DNA from: Patescibacteria group bacterium
GTDB lineage: Bacteria > Patescibacteriota > Minisyncoccia > Moranbacterales > UBA2206
Length of the DNA stretch: 46,217 bases
NCBI GenBank assembly: GCA_030837625.1
Contig: JAUPKF010000002.1
Coordinates: forward strand, 64,168-110,384
Reading direction: 5' to 3'
In this document: positions 37,492-44,893 of the stretch, in pieces
Numbering within the stretch: the first letter of the stretch is position 1
How the letters are laid out: each line of letters opens with the position of its first letter
Made by a program: the position numbers and the translations under genes
Notes under the pieces: model-generated
What the model saw: the letters and a program-made list of their open reading frames with translations, nothing else
The model's database searches: none
What the model was told of the DNA's origin: nothing

Positions 37492-38604
37492 GATTTTTTC
37501 CACGATAGCCTTTCCTACCGCGGCCATATCTTCGTTTTCAATCTGGACTTCTAAATATCCGCGTTTCATTTCTCCGCCCAGGGACAGATATATTTTTTTG
37601 GCTGTTTCCGTTTCCGTTGTCCGGATTAAGGCAACGGTGTTTTTGGGAGTGTCTTTGTGAAGAATTATGAATATGCGGCCGTCACTGTAATTTTCCTGCA
37701 ATTTTTCCAATATCAAAGGCAAGTCCTCGGCTTTTGACCGGCTTTGCACAAAATCTTCGACGGTAAGTTCGGACCAGATAATTTGGGAATCGTTTTCGGA
37801 TTTCAACTTGGCCATCGTCCGTCCCCAAAGCTTAAGAATGTGGAGTGGATGGGTTTTATAGAGCCAGCGGATAATTTCTTGCTGATCGGCGCTTTTTTCC
37901 ATCAGTTCGGCCGAAACAGCCAAGGATTTCGGGGTGGTATTTTTCTTTTGAAAACTGTCCGTGGCGCCGATAATACCTGTCAAGAGGGCGGTGGCGATAG
38001 TTTCGTTGATAAGGCCGGCATCAATGTCTTTCAAAGATCCGGCGAGAATTTCCGAACAAGAGGAAGCGGTGACGTCAACCAGATTAATTTGCCCGAAACG
38101 GTCGTTGTCGCTTTTGTGATCGATGTTAACGATGGGAACCTCAAAGAAGAGGTCGGTGTTTTCCGAATAGATGCTTCCCAATTTTTCCAGATCGGAACTG
38201 CCGATGACGATGATGAGATCGTATTTGAATTTGGCCGGAATGAAAGAAAAGTCTCGCGGGTCGACGGAGCCGTGTTCTGGAGTAAGATAAATGTTAAATT
38301 TGTCGTCTTTTTCTTCTTGCCGGATTCGGATGATTTTGTTGCGGCTGATGTCAAATGACAAAACAAAGTCCCTGGCGCCGGAAACTTCTTCCAGGATTCT
38401 TTCGGGACGTGGGAGAAAGTTGAATTTGGAAGATAAGTGGTTGGAAAAGGCAATGGAAGGAGCAATCCCCTTTTTTTCCAGAAAGAAATACAGCGCCCAA
38501 GCGGATCCTACCGCGTCGGCGGTCGGGTTTTGAGTTAGAAGCAAGAGGACGTTTTTTGAATCTTCCAGAAACTTCTTGAATTGTTCGTTGGGAGCGAGAG
38601 ACAT
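37468..38604 (-). CDS. DHH-family phosphoesterase-like protein with degenerate active site
   Basis: The 378-aa protein has the two-domain layout of NrnA/DHH phosphoesterases, ending in a DHHA1-like region (about 310-378). The key motifs have lost metal ligands. Motif I reads TQNPTADAVGSAWAL (about 24-38) where active members have HxxPDxDxxGS. Motif II reads IIVIGSSD (Gly135 in place of Asp). The name-giving motif reads VNIDHKSDN (162-164, Asp-His-Lys instead of Asp-His-His). Metal-dependent hydrolysis of nano-RNA or cyclic dinucleotides is therefore doubtful; a binding or scaffold role is possible. It is upstream of the double GspE gene on the same strand across a family C repeat, and divergent from tsaE. 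Confidence 0.8.
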   Translation of the reverse strand: MSLAPNEQFKKFLEDSKNVLLLLTQNPTADAVGSAWALYFFLEKKGIAPSIAFSNHLSSKFNFLPRPERILEEVSGARDFVLSFDISRNKIIRIRQEEKDDKFNIYLTPEHGSVDPRDFSFIPAKFKYDLIIVIGSSDLEKLGSIYSENTDLFFEVPIVNIDHKSDNDRFGQINLVDVTASSCSEILAGSLKDIDAGLINETIATALLTGIIGATDSFQKKNTTPKSLAVSAELMEKSADQQEIIRWLYKTHPLHILKLWGRTMAKLKSENDSQIIWSELTVEDFVQSRSKAEDLPLILEKLQENYSDGRIFIILHKDTPKNTVALIRTTETETAKKIYLSLGGEMKRGYLEVQIENEDMAAVGKAIVEKISNLRTTK

Positions 38605-38620
38605 AGATTAGTTTAAAGTT

Positions 38621-38650
38621 TCCGCCCTAGGCGGATCCGCCTTTGGAGGA
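38621..38650. repeat. Nested GGCGGA/TCCGCC palindromes
   Basis: TCCGCCCTAGGCGGATCCGCC contains two overlapping palindromes, followed by TTTGGAGGA. Similar CCGCC/GGCGG elements occur at about 31457-31475 and 39319-39350. It lies in the DHH-tsaE divergent gap (38605-38738), which otherwise shows no gene. Confidence 0.7.
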
Positions 38651-38738
38651 AAAAGGTAAAAGTTTTTGGGAGTCTAAGTTAGTCGTATAAAGTAGCAGAT
38701 AGATTGCCATATTGTCAAACTATCGTTAATATTAAGTT

Positions 38739-39227
38739 ATGCAAAAAGATTTTATTACAAATAGCTCAAAGCAAACTCAACAGTTAGGGGAGTTGCTTGC
38801 TGGAGAATTACGGGGTGGGGAAGTGATTTGTCTAGCTGGCGATTTGGGCGCGGGAAAAACCACTTTTACGCAGGGACTTTTAAAAGGGCTGGGAGTTAAG
38901 GGGCCGTACACTAGTCCAACTTTCGTGATAATGAAACAATATCATGCAACACGAAACATGAAACATGAAACAGAAAATAAAAAATTGTTGCGTGCTTCAT
39001 GTTGCATAATTCATGATATATACCATATTGATGCGTATCGGGTGGGAGCGGAGGATGTTTTGAATTTGGGGTGGGAGGAGATTGTTGCGGATAAAAATAA
39101 TGTTATAATAGTCGAGTGGGCGGAGAGGATTTCCGGTGTGATACCGGAGGGTAGTTTGTGGGTGAGGTTTGAGTGGGTGGGAGAAAAGGAGAGGAAAATA
39201 ACTTTTAAAAATTCACCTAATTTCTAA
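38739..39227 (+). CDS. tsaE: tRNA t6A biosynthesis ATPase TsaE, with repeat-derived insertion
   Basis: The 162-aa protein carries Walker A GDLGAGKTT (34-42), YTSPTFVIMKQY (57-68), YHIDAYRVGAEDVLNLGWEE (95-114) and VIIVEWAERI (122-131), all standard for TsaE, which supports threonylcarbamoylation of tRNA with TsaB and TsaD. Between SPTF and YHIDAYR, where homologues have a few residues, about 25 extra residues (69-93) are encoded by an imperfect inverted repeat of ATGAAACATG/CATGTTGCAT units. The final residues KNSPNF and the stop codon come from the family B repeat that follows, so the original C terminus may have been replaced. The protein could still work if the insert loops out. Confidence 0.9.
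   Translation: MQKDFITNSSKQTQQLGELLAGELRGGEVICLAGDLGAGKTTFTQGLLKGLGVKGPYTSPTFVIMKQYHATRNMKHETENKKLLRASCCIIHDIYHIDAYRVGAEDVLNLGWEEIVADKNNVIIVEWAERISGVIPEGSLWVRFEWVGEKERKITFKNSPNF
38943..39015. repeat. Imperfect inverted repeat inside tsaE
   Basis: The left arm CATGCAACACGAAACATG, AAACATGAAAC and the right GTTGCGTGCTTCATGTTGCA, TAATTCATGAT are reverse-complementary in blocks. It encodes a His/Lys/Glu/Cys-rich peptide absent from normal TsaE. Confidence 0.75.
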
Positions 39228-39416
39228 TTCACCTAATTCACCTAATAAAAATTAAAATAACCGAAGGTCAAATAAAATCTCTAATGCCAAATTTAAAAAT
39301 TATTATTTAGCATTCGACCTTTCCCGCCAAAGGCGGGTCAGCCTCGGGCTGATATTTTGCTATTTGAAATTGTTGAATTTTATTAGGTGAATTAGAAATT
39401 AGGTGAATTAGAAACT
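39207..39416. repeat. Intergenic inverted repeat, family B, with nested palindromes
   Basis: The arms of TTCACCTAATT / AATTAGGTGAA units and the internal AAGGTCAAATAAAATC, AATGCCAAATTTAAAA follow the copy at 26410-26587. Relative to that copy, about 35 bases (39319-39350, CCCGCCAAAGGCGGG and TCAGCCTCGGGCTGA) are extra, so one repeat has inserted into another. Confidence 0.85.
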
Positions 39417-39444
39417 TAAAAAATGTTTTAGGAAGAAAAAGTTT

Positions 39445-40215
39445 ATGAAAAAGATATTAATATTATCAGCGGTAACAGTTTTAGTTCTAGTTCTTTCCGG
39501 TTGCGGAAACAAAGACGAATCGCTTAAAGATCCTAATAAAATACCAAATCCTGTGGAAGACCCGGGCGGGTATCTGCCGGATATGGTAAAAATGAAAAAC
39601 ACTATGGAAGGAGACATTAATCGCGGAGTTCAAAAGGAGGAGCAAAAAATCAATGACGCGCTGAAGGATACCGGCCTGGATGATTCAGGCGTCAAGGGAG
39701 ACTCGGATGAGAATCTAGCTGAAAAATACCAAGCGGCTATGATCGAAACCAGTTTGGGCGATATTAAAGTTAAATTTGACGCCGCGAACGCTCCAATGAC
39801 AGTCAACAATTTTTTGAAATTGGCGCAATCCGGATTTTATAACGGCACGAAATTTCATCGGGTGATAAAAGGCTTTATGATTCAGGGCGGCGATCCTCTT
39901 TCCAAAGACGAGGCAATGAAAAATCGCTGGGGAACCGGCGGACCGGGATATAAATTCGCGGACGAACTCAAGGGCACGGAAAAATATCCGCAAGGCACTT
40001 TGGCGATGGCCAACTCCGGTCCCAACACCAACGGCTCGCAATTTTTTATTGTCACTGCCAGCCCCCAAGCGCCGCTCCCGCCGAGTTACACAGTTTTTGG
40101 AAGCGTAGTTTCGGGACTCGATGCCGCGCTCAAAATTGAAAATGTCCAGACCGAGGTAAATGATCGTCCGGTGGAGGATGTGACAATTCAGAGCGTAGAG
40201 GAGCTGGAGAAATAA
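39445..40215 (+). CDS. Cyclophilin-type peptidyl-prolyl isomerase lipoprotein
   Basis: The 256-aa protein starts with a lipoprotein signal peptide; the lipobox is LSGC with Cys20. An acidic linker (about 21-90) leads to a cyclophilin domain (about 95-250): AMIETSLGDIKVKFDAANAP, FYNGTKFHRVIKGFMIQGGD (active-site Phe-His-Arg and Gln-Gly-Gly-Asp), LAMANSGPNTNGSQFFIVT and YTVFGSVVSGLDA. It should catalyse proline isomerisation of exported proteins on the outer side of the membrane. No clear Shine-Dalgarno sequence is seen. It stands between a family B repeat and a 210-base gap. Confidence 0.93.
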   Translation: MKKILILSAVTVLVLVLSGCGNKDESLKDPNKIPNPVEDPGGYLPDMVKMKNTMEGDINRGVQKEEQKINDALKDTGLDDSGVKGDSDENLAEKYQAAMIETSLGDIKVKFDAANAPMTVNNFLKLAQSGFYNGTKFHRVIKGFMIQGGDPLSKDEAMKNRWGTGGPGYKFADELKGTEKYPQGTLAMANSGPNTNGSQFFIVTASPQAPLPPSYTVFGSVVSGLDAALKIENVQTEVNDRPVEDVTIQSVEELEK

Positions 40216-40264
40216 ACATTACGCTAACGAAGCAGACTTTTCTGTTTTATTTTAGGAGTCTGTA

Positions 40265-40291
40265 TTGACGAAATTTTGACATTGCTATACT
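40265..40291 (+). promoter_or_regulatory. Possible promoter for the orphan membrane gene
   Basis: TTGACG (40265-40270) and TATACT (40286-40291) are 15 bases apart, shorter than ideal; an overlapping TTGACA at 40276 is too close to the -10. A small hairpin (ATTTTCC / GGAAAAAT, about 40296-40319) follows. Confidence 0.4.
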
Positions 40292-40339
40292 ATAAATTTT
40301 CCTTAACAATCAGGAAAAATCAAGAGCAAGGGCACAAAC

Positions 40340-40362
40340 CGGCAAAAGGAGGTGTTTTGCCG
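40340..40362 (+). promoter_or_regulatory. Hairpin displaying a perfect Shine-Dalgarno sequence in its loop
   Basis: CGGCAAAA and TTTTGCCG form a perfect 8-bp stem; the loop GGAGGTG, with preceding A residues, is an exact match to the anti-Shine-Dalgarno complement. The real ribosome-binding site of the next gene is a separate AAGGAGGAG 65 bases later. It could be a leader element, ribosome standby site or decoy. Confidence 0.5.
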
Positions 40363-40426
40363 AGCTTCATATAGAGATGTCGCGGGAAAAGAGGCGTGTC
40401 ATCAATTTCAGACTTAAGGAGGAGAC

Positions 40427-41008
40427 ATGGAAGAGTGGACGCATTACATCTGGGCAGGGGGAGTTTTAGGGTGTTTGGCGATTTTGGCTGTCTTTATAGA
40501 TTGGTTGAGGAGACTGCTTGATGGCAAAGCAGCTAAAAAGGAGTACATCGACAGTCTCTGGGGCCAGTACGAAAAAATTGCTGGCGCCGTAGCCAGCATA
40601 TGTATCAGGGTGTCCAGGGATCACCTGGGTCAGGTCGATTGGGGGATGCTTATCGAGTTCCACAAGGGTTTCAAAGAGAATCGGTATGGCGTCGATAATT
40701 CTGATTTTCGTCTGGAAATATTTTTGAATAGGATTATTAATGATCTACAGGAGATCAACATTTCCATAGAGATGTTAGCCGTCAATCATGCTATTCGGCA
40801 GGCAGCCGGACTCCCAAATATTTTCGCCTTCATTGCCGAAAGGTCGGGATGGAATTATTCTACACTTAGGTTAATGGAGGCCGTGAAGAGCTCCTCTGAT
40901 CTTTTTGATGAACACACTAAGTTCATCGAAAAATATGGGGAGGGGATTAAAAACGAAACATTTCAAAAAGAGGAGCCGGTAACGCTCTTGACAGCGGTGG
41001 CGAAGTAG
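40427..41008 (+). CDS. Orphan protein with N-terminal transmembrane helix
   Basis: I do not recognise this 193-aa protein. Residues about 7-27 form one transmembrane helix (YIWAGGVLGCLAILAVFIDW), followed by a basic patch (RRLLDGKAAKKEY). The rest is a mostly helical soluble body of about 150 residues (VASICIRVSRDHLGQVDWGM; LNRIINDLQEINISIEMLAV; LRLMEAVKSSSDLFDEHTKF). AAGGAGGAG lies just before the ATG, much stronger than most sites here. It has its own possible promoter, a structured 160-base leader and a strong terminator, so it is an independent unit. Its codon and signal style resembles the small gene at 28454 more than the housekeeping genes and may point to recent acquisition. Confidence 0.7.
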   Translation: MEEWTHYIWAGGVLGCLAILAVFIDWLRRLLDGKAAKKEYIDSLWGQYEKIAGAVASICIRVSRDHLGQVDWGMLIEFHKGFKENRYGVDNSDFRLEIFLNRIINDLQEINISIEMLAVNHAIRQAAGLPNIFAFIAERSGWNYSTLRLMEAVKSSSDLFDEHTKFIEKYGEGIKNETFQKEEPVTLLTAVAK

Positions 41009-41038
41009 TATGGCCGCTGGTAATCATCAAAGTATTTT

Positions 41039-41068
41039 CCACCCAGGTATTATTCTGGGTGGTTTTTT
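41039..41068 (+). terminator. Rho-independent terminator
   Basis: CCACCCAG (41039-41046) pairs perfectly with CTGGGTGG (41055-41062) around an 8-base loop, followed by TTTTTT. It ends the orphan gene transcript and argues against any polA start upstream of it. Confidence 0.92.
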
Positions 41069-41114
41069 ATTTTTCAAAATTGGTAATATTTTGTTATTGC
41101 GATATACTTTAGAT

Positions 41115-43835
41115 ATGAATAAGCCAATCGAAAAACTCATCCTTATTGACGGCAATGCCATTATCCACCGGGCGTATCATGCTCTGCCGCCGCTTACCAA
41201 TAAAAAAGGCGAGCTTTTAAACGCGGTGTACGGGTTCTCCTCGACTATTTTATCAGTCATTGATAAATTTAAACCCGACTACATCATCGCCACTTTTGAT
41301 CTGGCCGGGCCGACTTTTCGCCATAAGGAATATAAAGAATATAAAGCGACGCGAGTGAAGGCTGATCAGGAGCTTTATGATCAAATTCCGCGCGTGAAGG
41401 AAGTAGTCGAAGCGATGGGAATTCCGATTTTGGAGAAAGCCGGATTTGAAGCGGATGACGTGGTTGGGACTATTGTTAAGAATATCGAAAAAAATAAGCT
41501 AGACGTGGAAAATATTATCGTCACCGGAGATTTGGATACTTTGCAGTTGGTAAGTTCAAAGACTCAGGTTTATACAATGCGCCGCGGGCTTACGGATTCG
41601 GTCTTATACGACGAAGCGGCAGTTGGAGAACGCTACGGATTGGCGCCGTCGCAGATGATCGATTACAAGGGCCTGCGCGGGGATGCTTCTGACAACATTC
41701 CGGGAGTGAAAGGCATTGGCGAGAAGACCGCTACCGAACTTTTGAAAAAATACGAAACTCTGGAAGGCGTGTATGAAAATATTGCCGAGATAAAGGGCGC
41801 TGTGAAAGATAAATTGGAGCGGGACAAGGCCATGGCGATAAAAAGCAAACATCTGGCGACGATAAAAACCGATGTTTCGGTTGAAATCGATATTGAAAAA
41901 GCTCGGACTCAGGAATTCGACAGAGAGAAATTGGTGGAACTTTTTAAGGAGCTTAACTTTTATTCTTTAATCAAGCGCTTGCCTGTGATTGAAGGTAGCG
42001 ACCCTACAAAATTACAAAATGATTACAAAAATACAAAAGTACAAAAAGCAGAGGGAGTTAAGGATTTTAAGTATGAATACATTGCGCAGGATAAATTAGA
42101 TGAGTTTATTGAATTACTTGGAGGGCAAACAGAAATCGCGATCAAATTAAAAACCACGGGGGATAAATATTATAACAGCAATCTTCAGGGCATCGCTATC
42201 AGCTGGAAAACCGGACGAGCCAGCTACGTCGCCCTTGGCGAGTCAAAAGTTCAAAGTTCAAAATTAAAAGTTGTTCTAGAAGATAAAAATATTAAGAAGA
42301 TAGGATATGATTTGAAATATGACTGGGAAGTGTTAAGAAAATACGGCATTGAACTTCAAGGATTGGATTTTGACGTTTTGCTTTCGGCTTACGTTTTGAG
42401 TCCGGGCGGAAAAATAGAATTTGCCAATTTGGTTTTGGAAGAATTGGGAGAAGAAATCATCCCTGAAAAAAAGACCGGACAGCTGGGATTAAACATTGAA
42501 TCTGGTGAAGAAACAGCGCGAAAGTATTGTGCGCTCTCAGATTATATTTTGAAGCTCAAAAGCGCTCATCAGGCCAAAATCGAGAAGATAAGCGCCGAGC
42601 AAAAAGAAAAAAATAATCTGAAAAAAATATTTCAAGAACTCGAAATGCCGCTCATTCCGATTTTGGCTGAAATGGAAACGTACGGCGTAAAGCTTAACAA
42701 GGTTATTTTTGCCGGCATTTCGGAAAAGATAACGGCGCGGATAAAAAATTTGGAAAAAAGCATATATGACGCGGCGGGAAGCGAGTTCAACATAAATTCT
42801 CCCAAACAGCTGGCCGATATTCTTTTCAATAAGTTGAAATTGCCGACAGCTGACATTAAAAAAGGCAAAACCGGTTATTCTACCGCTGAAGCAGAACTGG
42901 AAAAAATCAAAAGCGAACACAAAATTATCGAGAAAATTCAAGAGTATCGGGAAATTTTCAAGCTCAAGACTACTTATTTGGACACCTTGCCAACTTTAGT
43001 GGATGAAAATTCTAGGATTCATACCACTTTTAACCAGGCCGTGACGGCTACCGGACGGCTTTCGTCGTCCGATCCAAATTTACAAAATATTCCCATCCGG
43101 ACTGATCTCGGGCAACTCCTTCGCGTAGCTTTCGAAGCCGAAAAAGGCTGGCGGCTGGTCGCGGCGGACTATTCGCAAATCGATCTTCGCGTTATGGCGC
43201 ATGTCTCAAATGATAAAAAACTCAAGGAGCTTTTCTATCAAGGCGAAGACATTCATCGGGCGACGGCCGCGCTTATCAATAATGTTACTATGAGCCAAGT
43301 GACGGACAAAATGCGCCGCGGCGCCAAGGCTCTGAATTTCGGAGTGATTTACGGTATGAGCGTGTTCGGCTTTTCCCAGGGAGCGGGAATCGACCGCGAC
43401 CAAGCCAAGAAATTCATTGACGAATATTTTAAAAAATTTCCGGGGGTGGCGGATTTTATGAAACGCACTAAAGAGTCGGCGCGAAAATTAGGCTACGTCG
43501 AGACTGAGATGGGACGACGACGCTATATTCCGGAGATAAATTCACCCAATTTTCAGGTGCAGTCGGCTGCCGAAAGGATGGCCATCAATATGCCGATCCA
43601 AGGCATGTCGGCGGATATCGTGAAGCTGGCGATGGTAGCAGTTTTTACTAATTACGAAGCTAATACGAATATACGAATGATACTCCAAGTTCACGATGAA
43701 ATTATACTTGAAGTAAAGGAAGAAATTGCTGAGGAAGTCGGGAGAAAAGTGAAAGAGATTATGGAGTCGGTGTATAAATTATCTGTTCCTCTCGTAGTAG
43801 ATGTTAAAGTAGGAGATAATTGGGGGGAGGTATAA
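41115..43835 (+). CDS. polA: DNA polymerase I
   Basis: From the ATG at 41115 the protein is 906 aa (MNKPIEKLILIDGNAIIHRA). The frame extends to 41010, but that would cross a terminator. The 5'-3' nuclease domain (1-290) has FEADDVVGTI, TGDLDTLQLV and GVKGIGEKTA. The 3'-5' exonuclease-like region (about 315-490) lacks the first Asp-x-Glu pair (IAIKLKTTGD in that place), so proofreading is probably lost. The polymerase domain has motif A DYSQIDLRVM (685-694), motif B RRGAKALNFGVIYG (734-747) and motif C QVHDE (858-862). Short repeat-like inserts occur near residues 296-311, 375-388 and 845-854. It fills gaps in replication and repair, and mutM follows after 4 bases. Confidence 0.96.
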   Translation: MNKPIEKLILIDGNAIIHRAYHALPPLTNKKGELLNAVYGFSSTILSVIDKFKPDYIIATFDLAGPTFRHKEYKEYKATRVKADQELYDQIPRVKEVVEAMGIPILEKAGFEADDVVGTIVKNIEKNKLDVENIIVTGDLDTLQLVSSKTQVYTMRRGLTDSVLYDEAAVGERYGLAPSQMIDYKGLRGDASDNIPGVKGIGEKTATELLKKYETLEGVYENIAEIKGAVKDKLERDKAMAIKSKHLATIKTDVSVEIDIEKARTQEFDREKLVELFKELNFYSLIKRLPVIEGSDPTKLQNDYKNTKVQKAEGVKDFKYEYIAQDKLDEFIELLGGQTEIAIKLKTTGDKYYNSNLQGIAISWKTGRASYVALGESKVQSSKLKVVLEDKNIKKIGYDLKYDWEVLRKYGIELQGLDFDVLLSAYVLSPGGKIEFANLVLEELGEEIIPEKKTGQLGLNIESGEETARKYCALSDYILKLKSAHQAKIEKISAEQKEKNNLKKIFQELEMPLIPILAEMETYGVKLNKVIFAGISEKITARIKNLEKSIYDAAGSEFNINSPKQLADILFNKLKLPTADIKKGKTGYSTAEAELEKIKSEHKIIEKIQEYREIFKLKTTYLDTLPTLVDENSRIHTTFNQAVTATGRLSSSDPNLQNIPIRTDLGQLLRVAFEAEKGWRLVAADYSQIDLRVMAHVSNDKKLKELFYQGEDIHRATAALINNVTMSQVTDKMRRGAKALNFGVIYGMSVFGFSQGAGIDRDQAKKFIDEYFKKFPGVADFMKRTKESARKLGYVETEMGRRRYIPEINSPNFQVQSAAERMAINMPIQGMSADIVKLAMVAVFTNYEANTNIRMILQVHDEIILEVKEEIAEEVGRKVKEIMESVYKLSVPLVVDVKVGDNWGEV

Positions 43836-43839
43836 ACTT

Positions 43840-44796
43840 ATGCCTGAACTGCCTGAAGTCCAAACGATCATTAATGATCTAAATAAAAAAATAAAAGGCG
43901 ACACGGTCGTCGGGTTTTGGAGTGATTGGGGGAAAGCGATTAAGAATAAATCGGTTAGTGTTTTTACTAAGGAAATAACGGGACGGAAAATTTTGGGAGC
44001 GCGGAGAATCGGGAAGAATATTTTTATTGATTTGTCAGGCGGGCCCGCCCGCAACGCTTCGCGTAGCGATGCGGGCGGGAAGACTTTGTATATCCATTTG
44101 AAGATGACAGGACACCTTCTGGTAAAGAAGAAAGAAGTAAGAAGTAAGAAGAAAGCAGGGGAAAGGGACTATTCCTCTGAGAGAGTTAATCAATATATTC
44201 ATCATATTTGGTACTTAACCGATCCGAATCTGCGAATGAAATCCAAATCTACGAATGCTACGAATAAAAAATTTAACAAGACACTGGAGTTTTCGGATTT
44301 GCGGAAGTTTGGGAAGATTGTGCTGGACGATACGGAAAAAATAAGCAATTTGAAAGAAATAAAATCGCTAGGGGTGGACGCGATGAGCAAGGAGTTTAAT
44401 TTCAAAAAATTTCGAGAAATACTTTTCAAAAAGCCAAACGCGAAAATCGGAATTTTGCTTATGGATCAAAATATCATCTCCGGCATTGGCAATATTTACC
44501 GCAGTGAAATTTTGTATGAATCGGGCATCTTGCCGGAAAGGAAAGTTGGCGAATTGAGTTCAAAAGAAATAAAAAATATTTTTGTCAATATCAAAAAAGT
44601 CTTGGAAAAAGCCATAAAATACCGCGGAACTTCTGATTCGGACTATCGCGACACTGACGGCGCGCCGGGCGGTTTTCAGAAAATTATGAAAGTGTATAAT
44701 CAAGAAAAGCGGAAGTGCCAAAAGTGTGGTACAATAATTACGCGTAAGACTTTGGGGCAAAGAAGCGTATTCGTTTGTCTGGGGTGCCAAAAATAA
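43840..44796 (+). CDS. mutM: Formamidopyrimidine-DNA glycosylase, enlarged by repeat insertions
   Basis: The 318-aa protein has the catalytic N terminus MPELPEVQTI (Pro2, Glu3), a beta-loop lysine in RRIGKNIFID (Lys59), the H2TH stretch LLMDQNIISGIGNIYRSEIL and a complete zinc finger (Cys293, 296, 313, 316: CQKCGTIITR, CLGCQK). It excises oxidised purines. Homologues are about 270-290 aa. The excess lies in residues 67-80 (a GC-rich palindrome), about 96-112 (GAAGAAAGAAGTAAG repeat) and 130-147 (family C CGAAT/ACGAA repeat), all before FSDLRKFGKI. All catalytic parts are intact, so activity is plausible. It is coupled to polA, forming a repair pair. Confidence 0.95.
   Translation: MPELPEVQTIINDLNKKIKGDTVVGFWSDWGKAIKNKSVSVFTKEITGRKILGARRIGKNIFIDLSGGPARNASRSDAGGKTLYIHLKMTGHLLVKKKEVRSKKKAGERDYSSERVNQYIHHIWYLTDPNLRMKSKSTNATNKKFNKTLEFSDLRKFGKIVLDDTEKISNLKEIKSLGVDAMSKEFNFKKFREILFKKPNAKIGILLMDQNIISGIGNIYRSEILYESGILPERKVGELSSKEIKNIFVNIKKVLEKAIKYRGTSDSDYRDTDGAPGGFQKIMKVYNQEKRKCQKCGTIITRKTLGQRSVFVCLGCQK
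44044..44079. repeat. GC-rich palindrome inside mutM
   Basis: CCCGCCCGCA (44044-44053) and TGCGGGCGGG (44070-44079) flank an inner ACGCTTCGCGTAGCG hairpin. It encodes PARNASRSDAGG, a known type of REP-derived peptide, between two strands of the N-terminal domain. Confidence 0.85.
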
Positions 44797-44802
44797 GTAA
44801 TA

Positions 44803-44882
44803 CCCTACGAATTACGAATTAATACGAATGTGACAAAATACGAATAAAAATTCGTACATTCGTAAGTATTCGTATTTCGTAA
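44803..44882. repeat. Intergenic inverted repeat, family C
   Basis: TACGAATTACGAATTAATACG and AATGTGACAAAATACGAAT on the left pair with ATTCGTACATTCGTAAGTAT and TCGTATTTCGTA on the right. It fills the gap between mutM and the DUF3048 gene. Confidence 0.85.
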
Positions 44883-44893
44883 GGAATATAAGC

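Noticed and set aside
40377-40469. Short ORF MSREKRRVIN... overlapping the orphan gene start
   Set aside because: No ribosome-binding site at proper distance, and it overlaps a gene with a strong site; likely chance.
41010-41114. N-terminal extension of polA (MAAGNHQSIF...)
   Set aside because: It crosses a perfect rho-independent terminator (41039-41068); family-typical sequence starts at the Met at 41115.
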